From: Phanerodontia chrysosporium
Lineage: Eukaryota > Basidiomycota > Agaricomycetes > Polyporales > Phanerochaetaceae
Assembly (NCBI GenBank): GCA_001910725.1
Contig: MJGA01000021.1
Location: 248,001 to 312,000 of the forward strand
DNA length: 64,000 bases
Direction: 5' to 3'
Shown here: one piece after another, positions 34,733 to 46,566 of the stretch
Position numbering within the stretch: position 1 is the first letter of the stretch
Layout of the letters: every line of letters begins with the position of its first letter
Program-made: the position numbers and the translations under genes
Notes under the pieces: generated by a model
What the model was told of the DNA's origin: nothing
What the model saw: the letters and a program-made list of their open reading frames with translations, nothing else
Database searches by the model: none

Positions 34733-35105
34733 AATAGCATCATGCATCGGACTGGCATGAGAGGATGTACTATATATTGACATACTCGATTCGAAAGACT
34801 GACGGGTAGTCGTCAATGCATCTTGAGCGCCACGAGCATGAGGAGCTACATCTACATCCACGTGAGACTGAGGTACTCCTCCGGGTTTGCAGCAGGAGTA
34901 TCTTCAGTTGGTTGTGCACAAACGGCTCAACTGCGTGAAATCGTCAGTGCACTGGACTAGTGTAGACGGACGACTTTGGTAATACTCGTCTTTTGTGCTA
35001 CATACTTAATGCACAAGCATATGCGAACATCGTAACATGAACAGGATTTACTGCGACAGCAGCCTCTGCGGAGGTGTAACCGGAGATAAGCACGTTTCAG
35101 TACCA
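34733..35105. other. Convergent 3' flanks of the xylanase and F-box C genes
   Basis: No coding exon or repeat was recognised. The space holds the 3' ends of two convergently transcribed genes. Confidence 0.5.
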
Positions 35106-36716
35106 TCAAGAATCTAACAGCATTTCGCGCCTCGTTCTCTCCCTCTCGGCGGCCCGTACGGCATTGAGCTTGTGTATCCAGTCGCTGACTTCCTGCCACG
35201 CTGCACGAGTTCCGGTGTCCACTGAGGTGAATAAAGAGGACTGAGGAGCAATCTCGATATTGGGATAGATGTCCGATATGTATACAGCAACCTTGAATGC
35301 GGCCGTCTTGTCAAAGACGAACTCATGCTTTCCTCGCGACGCCAAGCAGATCTTTAGCGTACGTGATATGCGGGGAGATGGCGGCAGGTCATTCATGGCG
35401 GCGAAGTTCGTATCGACTGAGACGGATGCTGCGATATAGAGGTATTCAAGGAGTGGACAATTTGAGGCGAAGTGCCTGAGGAGGAACTCGAGTTCCGGAG
35501 CACACGCCCAGGAATCACACGCAATACTGAGTCTTCGCAACTTTGACCAAGTCGATGTTAGCTGTGGGATGGCAAGATGCTTGGAGATTTCTACATCCGA
35601 TAGCACGCTGTGCAATCTGACCATCTCGAGGTTTTGAAGATGACAGAGATGTGTACTTAGATCGGATACACATATCTTCTCGCTCGTGGAGCTGAGATTG
35701 CTGAGGTTAAGGGAGGAGAGGCGGGTGTGTGCCGCGAGGCCTTTGCCGAGTGCAGACATGTCGGTCTGAAGTACCCGTGACTGTTGGTAAATAATCGTGA
35801 TGTGTTGTAGACCTGGAGATGTGATCAATCGAAGAAATCGGGAGAGGGTTTGTAGGTCAAGCACTCCATGCAAAGATAGCCTCTCCAGAGCTGGAAAACA
35901 TGTGGTGATAGAAGTGTTTGATTGTGTGTCTGGGTTGAACGAAGTCGTGGTCAGCTTCGCAGTGATATCCAACGTATGGAGATGAGTGAGTCGGGAGAGC
36001 AGTGTCAGGGAAAGACTGTCAATGACACTCTTTGCAACAAAATATGTCAGCACACGCAGCTGCGTGAAGCCGCTCGCCAGAGGCAGCACATTGGGTGTTC
36101 TGCGGATTGAGAGGGCCTGCAAGCTTGGAGAGCTAAGTTGCGCGGCGCTCAGCACTGCGGCCACTGCGTTGGTATAAGGAGAATTCACCATAAGGGATTG
36201 GAGGTGACAGTGCATGAGAGTGGAAAGCAGAATAGCGAGTTCTCCTTCGCTGCATGTGCACTGTACCTTAAGCTCGGAAAGATTAGGAAGTGGGGGAGAC
36301 TGTTGCTGGCGACATAACTTCAACATTAGCAGAAGGTCTTGGCGTATCTTGGACCGAGAACTATATACGAGGACCTTTATCCGTGCGGCGTTCACATCAA
36401 ACCTCTCCCAGTGAGAAGGTTCACTCGTCAATTTGCCCCTGACCTGCGTAAGCCACGAACGGCGTCAGCAACCGTCGTCACCATTCATCAAGCTGGGCTC
36501 GGAAAGACTCACGAGCTCCCCATCGGCATCTCGCACGCACACATCAGCCGGTAGGCACAAGTACAGGGGGTCCAGGGAGTTCATAACCCTCCATAGCGCA
36601 TTCAGTGCAATGTCCGAGAACGCCTTGCAAGTTTGACCCAAGACGGCCAGCGTGTCCTTTCGTAGGTCCGCCACAATCACAGCGATCAAGTCCTGGTTCG
36701 TGAGAGCTACGTGCAT
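35106..36716 (-). CDS. F-box/LRR-type protein C
   Basis: Two exons (36716-36513 and 36443-35106) predict 513 residues. The F-box-like N-terminus reads MHVALTNQDLIAVIVADLRKDTLAVLGQTCKAFSDIALNALW. A 69-nt intron (36444-36512, GTGAGT...ACGCAG) joins GELV to RGKLTSEPSHWERFDVNAARIKVL, the conserved linker. LRR-like stretches follow (LQALSIRRTP, LSSLNLSNLSS, LRRLSIACDSW). The family tail FDKTAAFKVAVYISDIYPNIEIAP precedes a basic helix (RAAERERTRREML). The frame is intact, and this copy is the best template for interpreting the broken F-box D and the relic at 23.4 kb. It is presumably an SCF substrate adaptor; targets are unknown. Confidence 0.82.
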
Positions 36717-37210
36717 CTTGAACTTGAGCTTTCTCGCTTTAGGTCTTTAAAACATATCGCTTAAAAGCTTTGAAATGAAGCCAATATACCACATAGAGCT
36801 TACAAGAGATTCGAGAGTAGTCGTATACGCAAGCGTGTGGCAGCTGCGAGCTGAGTCCGACTCAACTGCGCAAGCGCGTGCGTGCAGTCCGAATCAAGTC
36901 ACGGGACGGCTGTTTGTATTGGTCTGAAATATTGTCCTCTCGTAATCTCCAGGCGAGTACCGAGAGCAAGAGAGAAGAACCTGTCGTTAGCTCTAATAGC
37001 TGTCATTTATAAGCTCCAAGAATCTTCGGACCGGATGGACTGAACACGAGTCTGACAGCGCTGCCTCGGACGTATCATGCATCGGACGGTTGGAGTGTAC
37101 AAAAACGTCATTGCATTGAATCAAAAGCAAACAACACAACAAGAAAAGATTATAGATACACCAAATGCACATGCCCAAGTATACAAATGAGGGAGACTCC
37201 CGATAGATAT
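36717..37210. other. Intergenic between F-box C and IMP dehydrogenase
   Basis: This stretch holds the promoter side of F-box C and the 3' flank of the IMP dehydrogenase gene. Both are on the - strand. No other feature was seen. Confidence 0.5.
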
Positions 37211-39133
37211 TTATGCGAACAGACGCTTAGTGTAACTGAAGAGACAATCATCAGCACTCATGGATTGCGTATGGAAAGAAGAACTACTCACGAGTGCAGG
37301 CCGTGGACACCACCCTCAACCTGAGCGCTGGCCGTGCGCAGTTCGAAACGGACGGTGCCAGCGCGGACGCCATCCTGGAGGGCGTAGATGTTGCGGACAC
37401 CAATGTCCTGAAGCGAGTGCTGTACGCCGGCGTGGAGGTACGGCAGGAACGCGGTGACGGAGCCCTTGTCCTGGACGTCGCCGCTAACGCCCTGCGCGAC
37501 CTTGACGGCCGACGACTCAGAGAAGTAGCGCGACGTCGCCGCGTTCTCGTGCGTCGTGCTCTTGCCGCGCTTTGCGCCACCGGGCGCAGAAGCGTTGCCC
37601 TTCGCCGCCGACGGCGGCACCGGCTTGCCCTGCTCCATCGCCTCGATGGAGCCCATCCCGCGGTACGCCTTCACGCGCTTGCCCTCGTGGTAGAAGTACT
37701 CGCCAGGAGCCTCGGTCGTGCCCGCGAGGAGACCGCCCATCATGACCGCGCCGGCGCCGAGCGCAAGGGCCTTCACGACGTGGCCGACGTTGCCGATACC
37801 ACCGTCGGCGATGACGGGGACGCCAAACTTGGAGGCGAACTCGGCAACGTTGTAGACGGCAGTGGCCTGAGGACGGCCAACCGCCATGACTTCCTGTGTG
37901 ATACAGATCGAGCCCGAGCCCATGCCAACACGAAGGCCGTCCGCGCCTGCAGCGATCAAACTGGCGGCTTGCTCGCGGGTGACGACGTTGCCGGCGATGA
38001 CCTCGAGCTTGGGTAGGTCTCCTTGATCCACTTGAGCATCTCGATCTGGTACACCGAGTTGCCCTGAGACGAGTCCAGCACGACGATGTCCAATCCGGCT
38101 TCGACAAGCAGACGCAGACGCTCGCGGTCGGCGGGGCGCGTACCGATGGCAGCAGCAGCGTACAGCTGCTTAGTATCCGGCCTCTTCGAGGCCAGAGGGT
38201 AGTTCTGGTTCTTGAGCAGGTCGGAACGGGCGAGGAGCGAGGTCAGACGACCTTCCTTGTCGACGATCGGAAGCTTGCCCTTCTTCGAGTCGCGAAGAAT
38301 AGCGTTAGCTTCTTGGAGCGTCACGCCCTCCGGCGCGGTAACAAGGTCGGTAGTCATCACTTCTGACAGAGGTGTCGAGGCGTCACGGAACTGGACGTCG
38401 CGGTTCGTGACGATGCCGACAAGCTTGCCGCCAAGGGATCCCGTTTCTGTAATGGCGTAATTAGCGAGATGTCACAAGCGCATCGGGCACAGAAAAATCA
38501 GTTTGCTAGAGGTATGGACTCCCCAAATCACACGTAGAAACGCGTTGGTCGGAAGAACGAAGGTTATTGATACACTTTGTCTCATCCCATAGTTTCGGAG
38601 ATATGGAAGAAAAACTCACCAGTGATGGGGATACCGGAGAAGCCAAGGCGCTCCTTAATGTCTAGGACATCCTCAACGTGGTGCTGAGGGGAAAGGACGA
38701 TCGGATCCGTGATGAAGCCGTTCTCGTGACGCTTTACAGCGCGGACCATGGCTGCCTGCGCAGCCGCGGGCTGATTGTGATGAATGACACCGATGCCACC
38801 CAACAGCTAGACCAGAGGGCTCGTTCGGCACATGCTCACTGCGGGGATGTGTACGGCAGGGCTTACCGCCATGTGGATCGCCATGTCTCCCTCGGTGACC
38901 GTGTCCATGGGGCTACTCATGAAAGGAGTCTTCAGAACGACATTGCGAGTGATCTTGGTCTCCGTGATGACCTCTTGAGCGGCAAAGTCAATCTTTCCCG
39001 GCAACATGAGGAAGTCGTTGTAGGTGAGGCCGCCGTGCGCACGCGAGTCCATGAGCTCGGCGACGGACAGGCCATCAGACCTCGAGTAAGTCTTCAGGTG
39101 CTCAAGAGCGGTGTAAGGGTCGAGGAAAGACAT
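37211..39133 (-). CDS. Inosine-5'-monophosphate dehydrogenase
   Basis: This enzyme oxidises IMP to XMP with NAD+, the rate-limiting step of GTP synthesis in the cytosol. The ATG at 39133 starts [16 protein letters not shown]. Then come [39 protein letters not shown], and the paired CBS regulatory domains (about 38680-38200: [55 protein letters not shown]). The catalytic barrel follows with [26 protein letters not shown] (catalytic Cys), [12 protein letters not shown] and the flap [13 protein letters not shown]. The last small exon encodes YTKRLFA with TAA at 37211-37213, after a 60-odd-nt intron. About six introns are needed and no break was seen. Length and motif order are normal for the eukaryotic enzyme, the target of mycophenolic acid. 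Confidence 0.95.
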
Positions 39134-39685
39134 GGTCGTGAGGTCGTGAACGGCAGAGGGGGAAAGGGTGGTGGTGGTGGGAGTTAAAACTCCAGAAAAA
39201 CATCGAAAAAATTGCGCCCATTTTCTAAGCAGATGGGCGCCTGTAAAATGATAGGCGCCAGACGAGTGCGTGCGCGCTTTGCATTATTTCTGACAATTTG
39301 AAGTCGAATTGAGCTTGCTTCGACCAACAGAACTCGGATTATGCACGGGTAAAACACGAAAACGAATCAGGTCGTCTGCGGTATATTTTTTAAGGTCTAG
39401 TCCTACTGCTGGACAATTGGACGTGAACGTTCCAGTCAAGATGAGACGCCCAACATCCAACTTCGTCTTGAACTACACCCTGCTTGCGTTTGCCGTGGCT
39501 AAAAGACACCATATCGCCCTCTTAGTCGGCGTAGCACGACATATGCACGTTGCATGATTTAGTTGTAAGCGACTTCCGTCATAAAAGGTGCGCTTCAGCA
39601 TGCTTCTGGTCACAAGGGTCTACAAGGCGTCCAAACCTTTCCTGCAACGTAATACAAAGCTAAGCTGCACACCCGCAGGAACAGA
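39134..39685. other. Divergent promoter region
   Basis: This region lies between the IMP dehydrogenase start and the start of the 39.7-kb gene. A T-rich stretch near 39385-39400 is visible but no unambiguous core promoter. Small frames here have no support. Confidence 0.45.
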
Positions 39686-42600
39686 ATGGACGTACCTGCT
39701 GGCATGCAGCAGCCACAGGTGTCTGCCACTAACCGTTCCCAGCTAGTGCCCATCAACACGACGCACCTGCCAGGGCAAGCAGGTCCGTCTTGCCGCATAG
39801 AAGTGCATCCGGGACATAGCCCTTCGGCTTCTTCAAGTTCTATTCAGCCCGTCTGGCATACGTCTCCATCCTCTGCGGACCCTCAGGCACTTCTACATTC
39901 GCCGAGTCAGACCTCACCTACTTCCATGATTGTGTTGCACCCGCAAATAAACCCCTCGCACGGTCATTCTCAAGGAACATTTGCTCCACGGCAGAGCACA
40001 TTGAGACAAGAGATGGGGGATAGTCGAGAGAGATATGCGGCTGATAGTCCAGGGTGCGTTCTGGTTAGGCTTTCTAACGCCCATTGTTTTGACGCGTTCC
40101 CAGACAAAGTCGCGTTCCCACAACCTTCGCTAGATCCTCCATGTCGGCTCAGCAGTCTATTAGCGCGGCTGGGCCGTCTCATAACGTGGAAGGCGTACCA
40201 AGGACCAGCATAGACTATGCTCAGCAGCCCCAGTACCGGAATCCGGCGCAGATATACAATTATCAACAGCAGGCGGCAGCAGCGCGAGCGGCGCAGACTC
40301 AGCAGCTTCCGCGACGATATTCGCAAGGTCAACCCCACCAACTTCCTCAACAAGCGCATCGTGCCGTTCCTCAGTCGTCATCCGCGCCGAATGTCATGGA
40401 ACAGCGTCCTGGCATGCAGCAGTCTATCGCCATTCCTCAATCCCCTCCGTCATCGATTTGACGCAAACTGGGCGTCGTCGCCCAGCACAAATGCCCCGCG
40501 ACATTTCTCGACGACTTATCCACCACCTGCTTCATCGTCCTCCAACCCGGCTATCCAACCCCGCTCAGTCTCGGCTACATACCCTCAATCCCCTTCAGTG
40601 CCTTCCCATGGGACCCAGCAACGTTATCCAGTCCAGGCCCAGCAGCAGCCCGGACAGCCCTACGTCTATTCGCAGCATCCTGCTGCACATCAGGCACACA
40701 TGCGACAGCAGACTTACCCGCAGACATCTGTGCGAACTGTGCAATATACGTCCCAGCCGTCACCACAGCAGTCTCATCCCCCTCAAGCGCAATCGTCTTC
40801 CCAGGTACAACCGCAGCGTCCGGACCCAGTGCCGCGGCCTGAAGTTCAGTCTTCAGTCCAGCCTGGTCAGCAGATGCCATCGCCCCAAGCCCATCCTGTC
40901 CCTCAACAACAGGCACAACAACAGCAGACGCAGCAGCAACAGAGCCAGCGCAACAATGTACCCTCGACATATGCTCGTGCACACGCGACCAGCGTCCTGC
41001 AGGCTACCGGCGGCTTCCTGGAGCAGGCATATCGCGCCGGGGTTCTTCTGGTCGCGCGCGAGTTCGACACGCTGAACGAGAAGATGACCACGCTGACGAC
41101 CGACCACGCCAGACTTGTCGCGGAAAACGCCCGACTGGCGGAACTGAGCAAGGAGGCAGAGGAGGAGCGTGTCTACCTCCGCCAGGAGCGCACGCGCCTG
41201 CTTGAGCAGCTCGCGCAGGCCCAGCGTGCGGATCCAGAGTCTGGCGACAGCAAAGAGGTCGTGAAGCGCCTTCTTGACATGTGCAGAGTCTACGAGGCCG
41301 CGGCTAGGTTCGCGAAAGACGAGAATGAGCGGTTGAAAGAGCTGAATGCCCAGCTGACGCGGCAGATCTTCGCGCCGGGTGCGGCTGGTGTAGGGGCGCG
41401 ACGGAAGGAGACACGGCGGTGGTGCAGGTCGGAGCGTTCCATGCACCGAAGGGCCTGGTGGACGCGCTCAAGGAGGCGATTGTGCAGCAGTATGAGGAAA
41501 AACTCGCGACAGGTGCGTCTGCCTCTCTCGTGATTCATCTACCTTGATGATGAACGCCATCTAGAAATCTCGGAACGCCAGAAGCTCGTGCAACGCACGG
41601 CGATGCTCGAAGCGCTTCTTCGTGTGGTAAGTATGTGGTGGCGCGCGCACAGTCGCACTCATACACCGTGCAGCAGGAGAAGGACTCACCTGCTGTACAG
41701 TCAGGTTCTGCACCGCCAACCGCTGGGACAGCGGCCGTCCCGTCTCAGCCAACTGCCGAGGGACCCGTCAACAGACCGGCGTCGACGCCGTTCACCCTTC
41801 CTCCTTCGCTCGCCCGCAACCACACCCCTCCCGAAGAGCCGCGGTCTCTGTCAGAGCAGCCATCGTCGCAACGCACCGCAGACGGTGCACCGAGCGTGCA
41901 CTCCATCCCGACCCCTCCGCGCACCGCGACGCCGCTCGACGAACCCGCTGCTGCTGTGGAACCTGCCGGTACTGCTGAACATGCCGTGAAGCGCGAGCCC
42001 GCAGAGGAGCCTCGGTGGCCATGGGCGCCCGGAGAGCTCATCGATCTCACCAACCTCGACAGCCCGCCGGCACTCCCGCCGTTGGACCTCGGCGCGCTCG
42101 AGATGCAGTTGAATCGCGAGATGACGGAGCTGACAGACAGTGCAGAGGGAGAGCGGAAGCGGGGCATGTCGAGCGCACCAGAGGACGAGGTCGCTGTCAG
42201 GAAGCGAGTGCGCTTGGACTCTAGGGCTGTGGACGAGGGGCATGCAGAGCGCGAGGCGACTGCGCCCCAAGAGAACAGTGCCCCCGAGGTCGCGGCAGCC
42301 GCCGAAATGTCTCGGGACGATGACATGGAAGTCGAACCAGCTACCAGTGATCCACAGCCCGCCATCGCAACGCTCGAGCTGCCTGCGGAGAAGCCGGCCC
42401 CTTGCGAGCTCCTCATTCCTCCGGACGTGCCCAAAGCGCCGGACCCTTCGCCAACCTCGGATCCGCCGCCACCACCTGTCGATCCTCCTAGTAACACGCA
42501 AGGCTCGAACACGGAAGGCTCGACGACAGGCGGCGACCGTCCGTCAGAGGTCCCTGCAGGACCTTCCAGCTCGCCGCCACAGGTTGAGCAGCATTCTCAA

Positions 42601-43051
42601 CCAAGCAGTGAGACTGCGCAACCCGTACCGGCATCTGCCGCAGCACCGCAGGTGAAGAACACGACCGCCGTTCCCATCAAGGAGGAGCCCTCAGATCCGC
42701 CGCTGGTCGCGAAGGCACTGCCCAAGAAGCGGCTCGGGATCCGGCACCTCGACCTAGTGTACCACACGTCCAAGACCGAGATGACATGCCGCATGTGCTA
42801 GTACGTATCAATTCTCTTTGCTTGAAGCGCACAGGCTGACCGCCCGCAGCAAGCGCAAGGAGGACATGGACCCGCAGTGGCGTGTGCAGAAGTTCCCGCT
42901 GTCGGCGCCGTGGGTCGAGCTCGAGCGGCATTGCATGGAGGTGCACCCCGTTGGGTACGAGAGTCTGATCAGCTTGAGTCCCGCGACGCTCATGGAGACA
43001 CGCGAACGTCTGCTTGCGCTCGACCATGCGGGCAAGCGGCGTGGCACATAG
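39686..43051 (+). CDS. Gln/Pro-rich coiled-coil protein with C-terminal Cys2His2-like finger
   Basis: I do not recognise a named family. Likely segments are: an N-terminal Ser/Pro region from ATG 39686; a Gln-rich region (MSAQQSISAAGPSH...NYQQQAAAARAAQTQQLPRR, 40141-40440); and a long Gln/Pro/Ser stretch. A predicted coiled coil at 40990-41350 (FLEQAYRAGVLLVAREFDTLNEKM...LRQERTRLLEQLAQAQ) follows, then acidic and Pro-rich linkers (41690-42700). The end is RHLDLVYHTSKTEMTCRMCYKRKEDMDPQ...WVELERHCMEVHP, a C-x2-C...H-x4-H pair that looks like a degenerate zinc finger, and TAG at 43049-43051. The last intron (about 42800-42848) interrupts the finger after CRMC. Apparent -1 frame changes occur near 40440-40450, 40500-40515 and 41395-41400; a 37-nt GT-AG segment at 40449-40485 could explain the first two together. 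A transcriptional role is plausible but unproven. A partial copy of its end lies at 57.3 kb. Confidence 0.65.
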
Positions 43052-43568
43052 GGCCTTGATACCCATCTATGCCCCGGACCCGGGGCCGCTTGGTTCTTGT
43101 CATGTTATAATTATGAGATATGTATATACACGGCTTATGTTGTATACTCGCTTCATTGTTTCAAGGGAAACACCGTATTTGCACGGATTGAGTAGCTAAC
43201 ACGTATAATCAGTGGGATCGCTCGTGTAACCCAATCCTTGGAGAAGTGTGTCGCTCCAAACACGTTACCCATATCTCTTAGTGAGTTCCGCTTTCCTCTT
43301 CCCTTCCACTCTGCTCATATTATATACCCATTTGGTGTCCCTACAGTTCATCATTGAAACTCAAACAACGGGTACCAGTCCTGAAGTGAGGATCTACATG
43401 GTGATGCATCATTGGCAATATCCAGCACGCCTCGTGTTTGCCATGAGCCCCAATCTGCTGGTCCGATACTACTTAAGCATGAGCCTGAGATCCTCTCAGC
43501 GAGCCTCAGCGTCGTCGGAACCTATCCCATACATCTTAATCTGCCCTCCTCTTCCCTGGCTTGTAGTG
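43052..43568. other. Intergenic before F-box D
   Basis: This stretch is the 3' flank of the finger gene and the upstream region of F-box D. An AT-rich TATATACC near 43319-43326 is too far from the ATG at 43569 to be assigned with confidence. Confidence 0.4.
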
Positions 43569-44506
43569 ATGCAGAAAGCTCTTGCGAATCGAGACCTCGT
43601 CTTGGAAATTGCGCAGTACTTGCCCAACCACACTCTCCTTGCCTTGGCGCGTACATCTAAGGCTATGCACGATCCTGCGTTCGACCTCCTATGGCGAGAT
43701 ATGGATTCGCTGGGGCCTGTCCTCCAATATTTGCCTACCAATGAGGTAAAGCATCAAACATTCCCAGTTAGATCCTCACAATGACGCCTTTTCACAGCCG
43801 TTCGCCATGCATCTCATGAATCCTGAAAAATGGACCAAGTTCATCGACCACTCTAACCGGATATTGTTGCTCTCTTTGAACAGCCATGCAGACCTACAAA
43901 TGGCACCCCTCAGGGCAATCAAGTACTACCTTCCCCGTGATGCCATTCCGTTCCAGAACCTGCGGACACTGCGGATCGCAAGCCTCAGAGCAAACGCAGA
44001 GTTCTTCCTGTGTTTATCCATTCTGCTGCATCCGGGCCTGCACAGCATACACCTATCGATGTTGTCGACAGATTGCGTTGTAGCAGCACTCAGCTACATC
44101 CAGATCCGCTCTCCTTACGTGGAGGAGCTCACCATGGCACATGCTATCAGTGGCTTGCCTATGATAGACTGCTTCACCCAGCTTCGCACATTGAACTACA
44201 ACAATACAGCAGACAGTCTTGAGTTCCACGCCCTGCATTCGCTTGCGTACTTGCCTCATCTTCGCAGGTTGAAGATCACAAGCCGGATCACAGCTCAACC
44301 TCCTTACTCGAAGAATGTGTCACTGCGACATGGATCGCAAGCGTTCCCATCCCTCGAGGAGCTGTCGCTCGACCAGCTTGATGACCCAAAGATTGCATCA
44401 TGCATTATTCGACTTATCAGCTCAACTGCGCTGTATTCTGTCTCATTGTCTTACCACCAGCCAGGCAGCTTGGGAAACCTTTCGAACAGTCTCTCGCAGC
44501 ACACCC

Positions 44507-44514
44507 AGCTTGCC
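44507..44514. repeat. Left target-site duplication of the hAT-like element
   Basis: AGCTTGCC directly precedes the element and is repeated exactly at 45624-45631. Eight base pairs is the duplication length of hAT transposases. Confidence 0.9.
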
Positions 44515-45623
44515 TAGTGTTGCCGGGGTTCGGTTTAGTTCGGTTCATCGAACCCTAAGGCTGAACCCGAACCCGAACCTGTGAGCAGAGCCCGAACCTG
44601 AACCTGAACCCGAACTGGACCCTTGCCGAACAGGTTCAAGGGTCCAGTTCGGGTTCACGAGCAGGTTCGAACCCAGAACCACATCTATTAATGTAAATAT
44701 TGTGTAATATATGCTACATACCTTTATGCGATGCCCTTAGATTGCGAGAACAGCTCGAATGGTGCGGCAGAGGGAGCACGAAAGGTGCAGCGCCAGCACC
44801 AGCATGGCAGGACCCCGGATACTGCCTGGACCCAGTGGACTCTTGACCGCAGGCTGTACTCGCGCTGCTCGCCACGCATCTGCCAGGGAAGGTACGGGAT
44901 ATCGCAGAGCGGTGAGGGAATAGCTCTGCGTGTGCACACACCTTATATACCCATCAAGGGTGCGGTCCTTGAGAGCCGGGACCGTGAAGTGATGTGTGGA
45001 GGCTGCCACAGAATGTCTATGACAGCCTTCACACATCGCTCCATGACGGGAACGCAATGATGACAAGTTCTGAGGCTCTTGCCATGGGCCTCGGCTTGCT
45101 CCATGAGCCTCAGACTGGGCCCTACGACTAATGCAGGTCCCTGTGCATATATCTATGGTTCATTCATGTCAGAAATATATTTAAATCGATGTTCAACGTT
45201 ACCTTTGCCTGTAGGGGGCCCAAGAACGGGTGAAGTTCAAGCAGGCGACGCGCGGTCGAACACCAGCGCCTAATGTCATCCTATTTTGGCAGGTGTCCAA
45301 GAACGCGCTTCGCGTGTCGGTTCGCAGCCAGGATTGGCTTCTTTCACACACCCCTAGCACAAAATCACACGAAAACGTCTATCTTATCTAGGTATGGGGC
45401 GATTTCTGACATATTTCACCTTTCACTGATACTTCTGTAACAACGCGGTTCGGCGGTTCGAACCGGTCTGCACCAGTTCACTGTGGTTCTGCAGAGGCCA
45501 GAACCCCGAACCGAGCCACAGGTCGCCGAGCGCGAACTGCACCGGACCTGAACCTGAACCGACGGTCCGGTCCGTGGGTTCGAGGTTCGAACCGAGGTTC
45601 AGAACCTGAACCCGGCAACACTA
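44515..45623. mobile_element. Non-autonomous hAT-like DNA transposon (1109 bp)
   Basis: The ends are perfect 13-bp inverted repeats, TAGTGTTGCCGGG on the left and CCCGGCAACACTA on the right, which fit the hAT end consensus beginning YAGNGTTG. The flanking 8-bp duplication AGCTTGCC is identical on both sides. Both arms are packed with short GAACC/GGTTC subterminal repeats (44525-44680 and 45440-45612), typical sites for transposase binding. The inner ~700 bp has no transposase domain, so movement would depend on a hAT enzyme elsewhere in the genome. Identical target duplications and perfect termini suggest a recent insertion. Confidence 0.88.
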
Positions 45624-45631
45624 AGCTTGCC
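45624..45631. repeat. Right target-site duplication of the hAT-like element
   Basis: AGCTTGCC follows the right inverted repeat and is identical to 44507-44514. Confidence 0.9.
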
Positions 45632-46566
45632 ACACTCCATCTTCGATGCACAGCCATTCATGAAAACTATGCCGTGGCGCCAGAGGAGCTCAACGATCTC
45701 GGCGCGCTGCGCTACTTGACAGACGTCTGCCTCACAGATGTCACGGCGCAATGGCGCATGAACAGCGAGCACATTGCTGCCCTGACGCGTGGCTGGGGAG
45801 ACCTCCGTGTCCTACACATCGTCTGCGCATCATGGTGCTGCGACCCCGTCACAGCAAAGACCGTGCCACCCAACATCTCCCTCCTCTCATCGCTCGCCGC
45901 CAACTGCCCGCGTTTGCAGGAGCTCCGCCTGGCAGTGTGGGCAGTGAACGTGCCAGAGGCCTGTGTCTCGGGGCCGCGTCACTGCGTCCCGCTGCGCCTT
46001 AAGGTGTGCTCTGGGTCTCCACTTGAGAGCGGGTTGGACAACATCTACAGCGTCGCAGAATACATCTCGGATATTTTTCTGCACGTTGACCTCACATATG
46101 AAGGTCCGCAGGATGGCGCACGGTGGAAGAAATACGGAGTCAATTGGGCAGAGGTCAAGAAGCTCATCCCGCACATCAGTCGCACTAGGGAAGCAGAGAG
46201 GCTGCGAATGGAGGCAGAGATGCTGAGACTTGTTGAAAGCACTTATCGTGCACCAAACTAAGCGGGACCTCCTCAATACGGCATTCGCAACTCTGTACGA
46301 TACAGCAGTACACGTGTTTACAAGTCAAACTGCCACATATTCGACCTTGTATGTACAGAGACAGTCATTCTAGGCCCATCTTCGGTATGCACACATATGT
46401 TACTCAGATGATATATTCGCAGGGCGCACCACAGCGCATGCACGTAAACAGTCTACGCATAACCCCACAATCTGGGGAGAGTGGTTTGTCTCACTAACAC
46501 TCAGATCTGTTGTATGGTACTAGTAATGAATACTACACGATGCGCGGCATAGAGACTATAGAACTA

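Larger units (their letters stand above)
43569..46261 (+). pseudogene. F-box/LRR-type gene D, split by a hAT-like insertion
   Basis: Exon 1 (43569-43745, MQKALANRDLVLEIAQYLPNHT) has the F-box core ALARTSKAMHDPAFDLLWRDMDSL. After a 52-nt intron (43746-43797) the family linker and LRRs run to ...LSQHTQLA, where TAG (44515-44517) inside the inserted element ends the frame. Downstream of the element the same gene resumes with TLHLRC, YLTDVCLTDVTAQW, LRVLHIVCASWCCDPV and the family tail VAEYISDIFLHVDL, ending TAA at 46259-46261. Removing the element and one copy of its 8-bp target duplication puts the two halves exactly in frame. The total would be ~507 residues, the length of paralogues A-C. Around the insertion point the paralogue C sequence LAAHTRLSSLNLSN aligns with both sides. 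The interrupted gene presumably yields a truncated protein. Confidence 0.88.

Noticed and set aside
41745..42512. 255-codon antisense open frame opposite the finger gene
   Set aside because: It is the mirror of a GC-rich, low-complexity coding region, with Ser/Gly-rich shadow translation and no domain or own splice signals.
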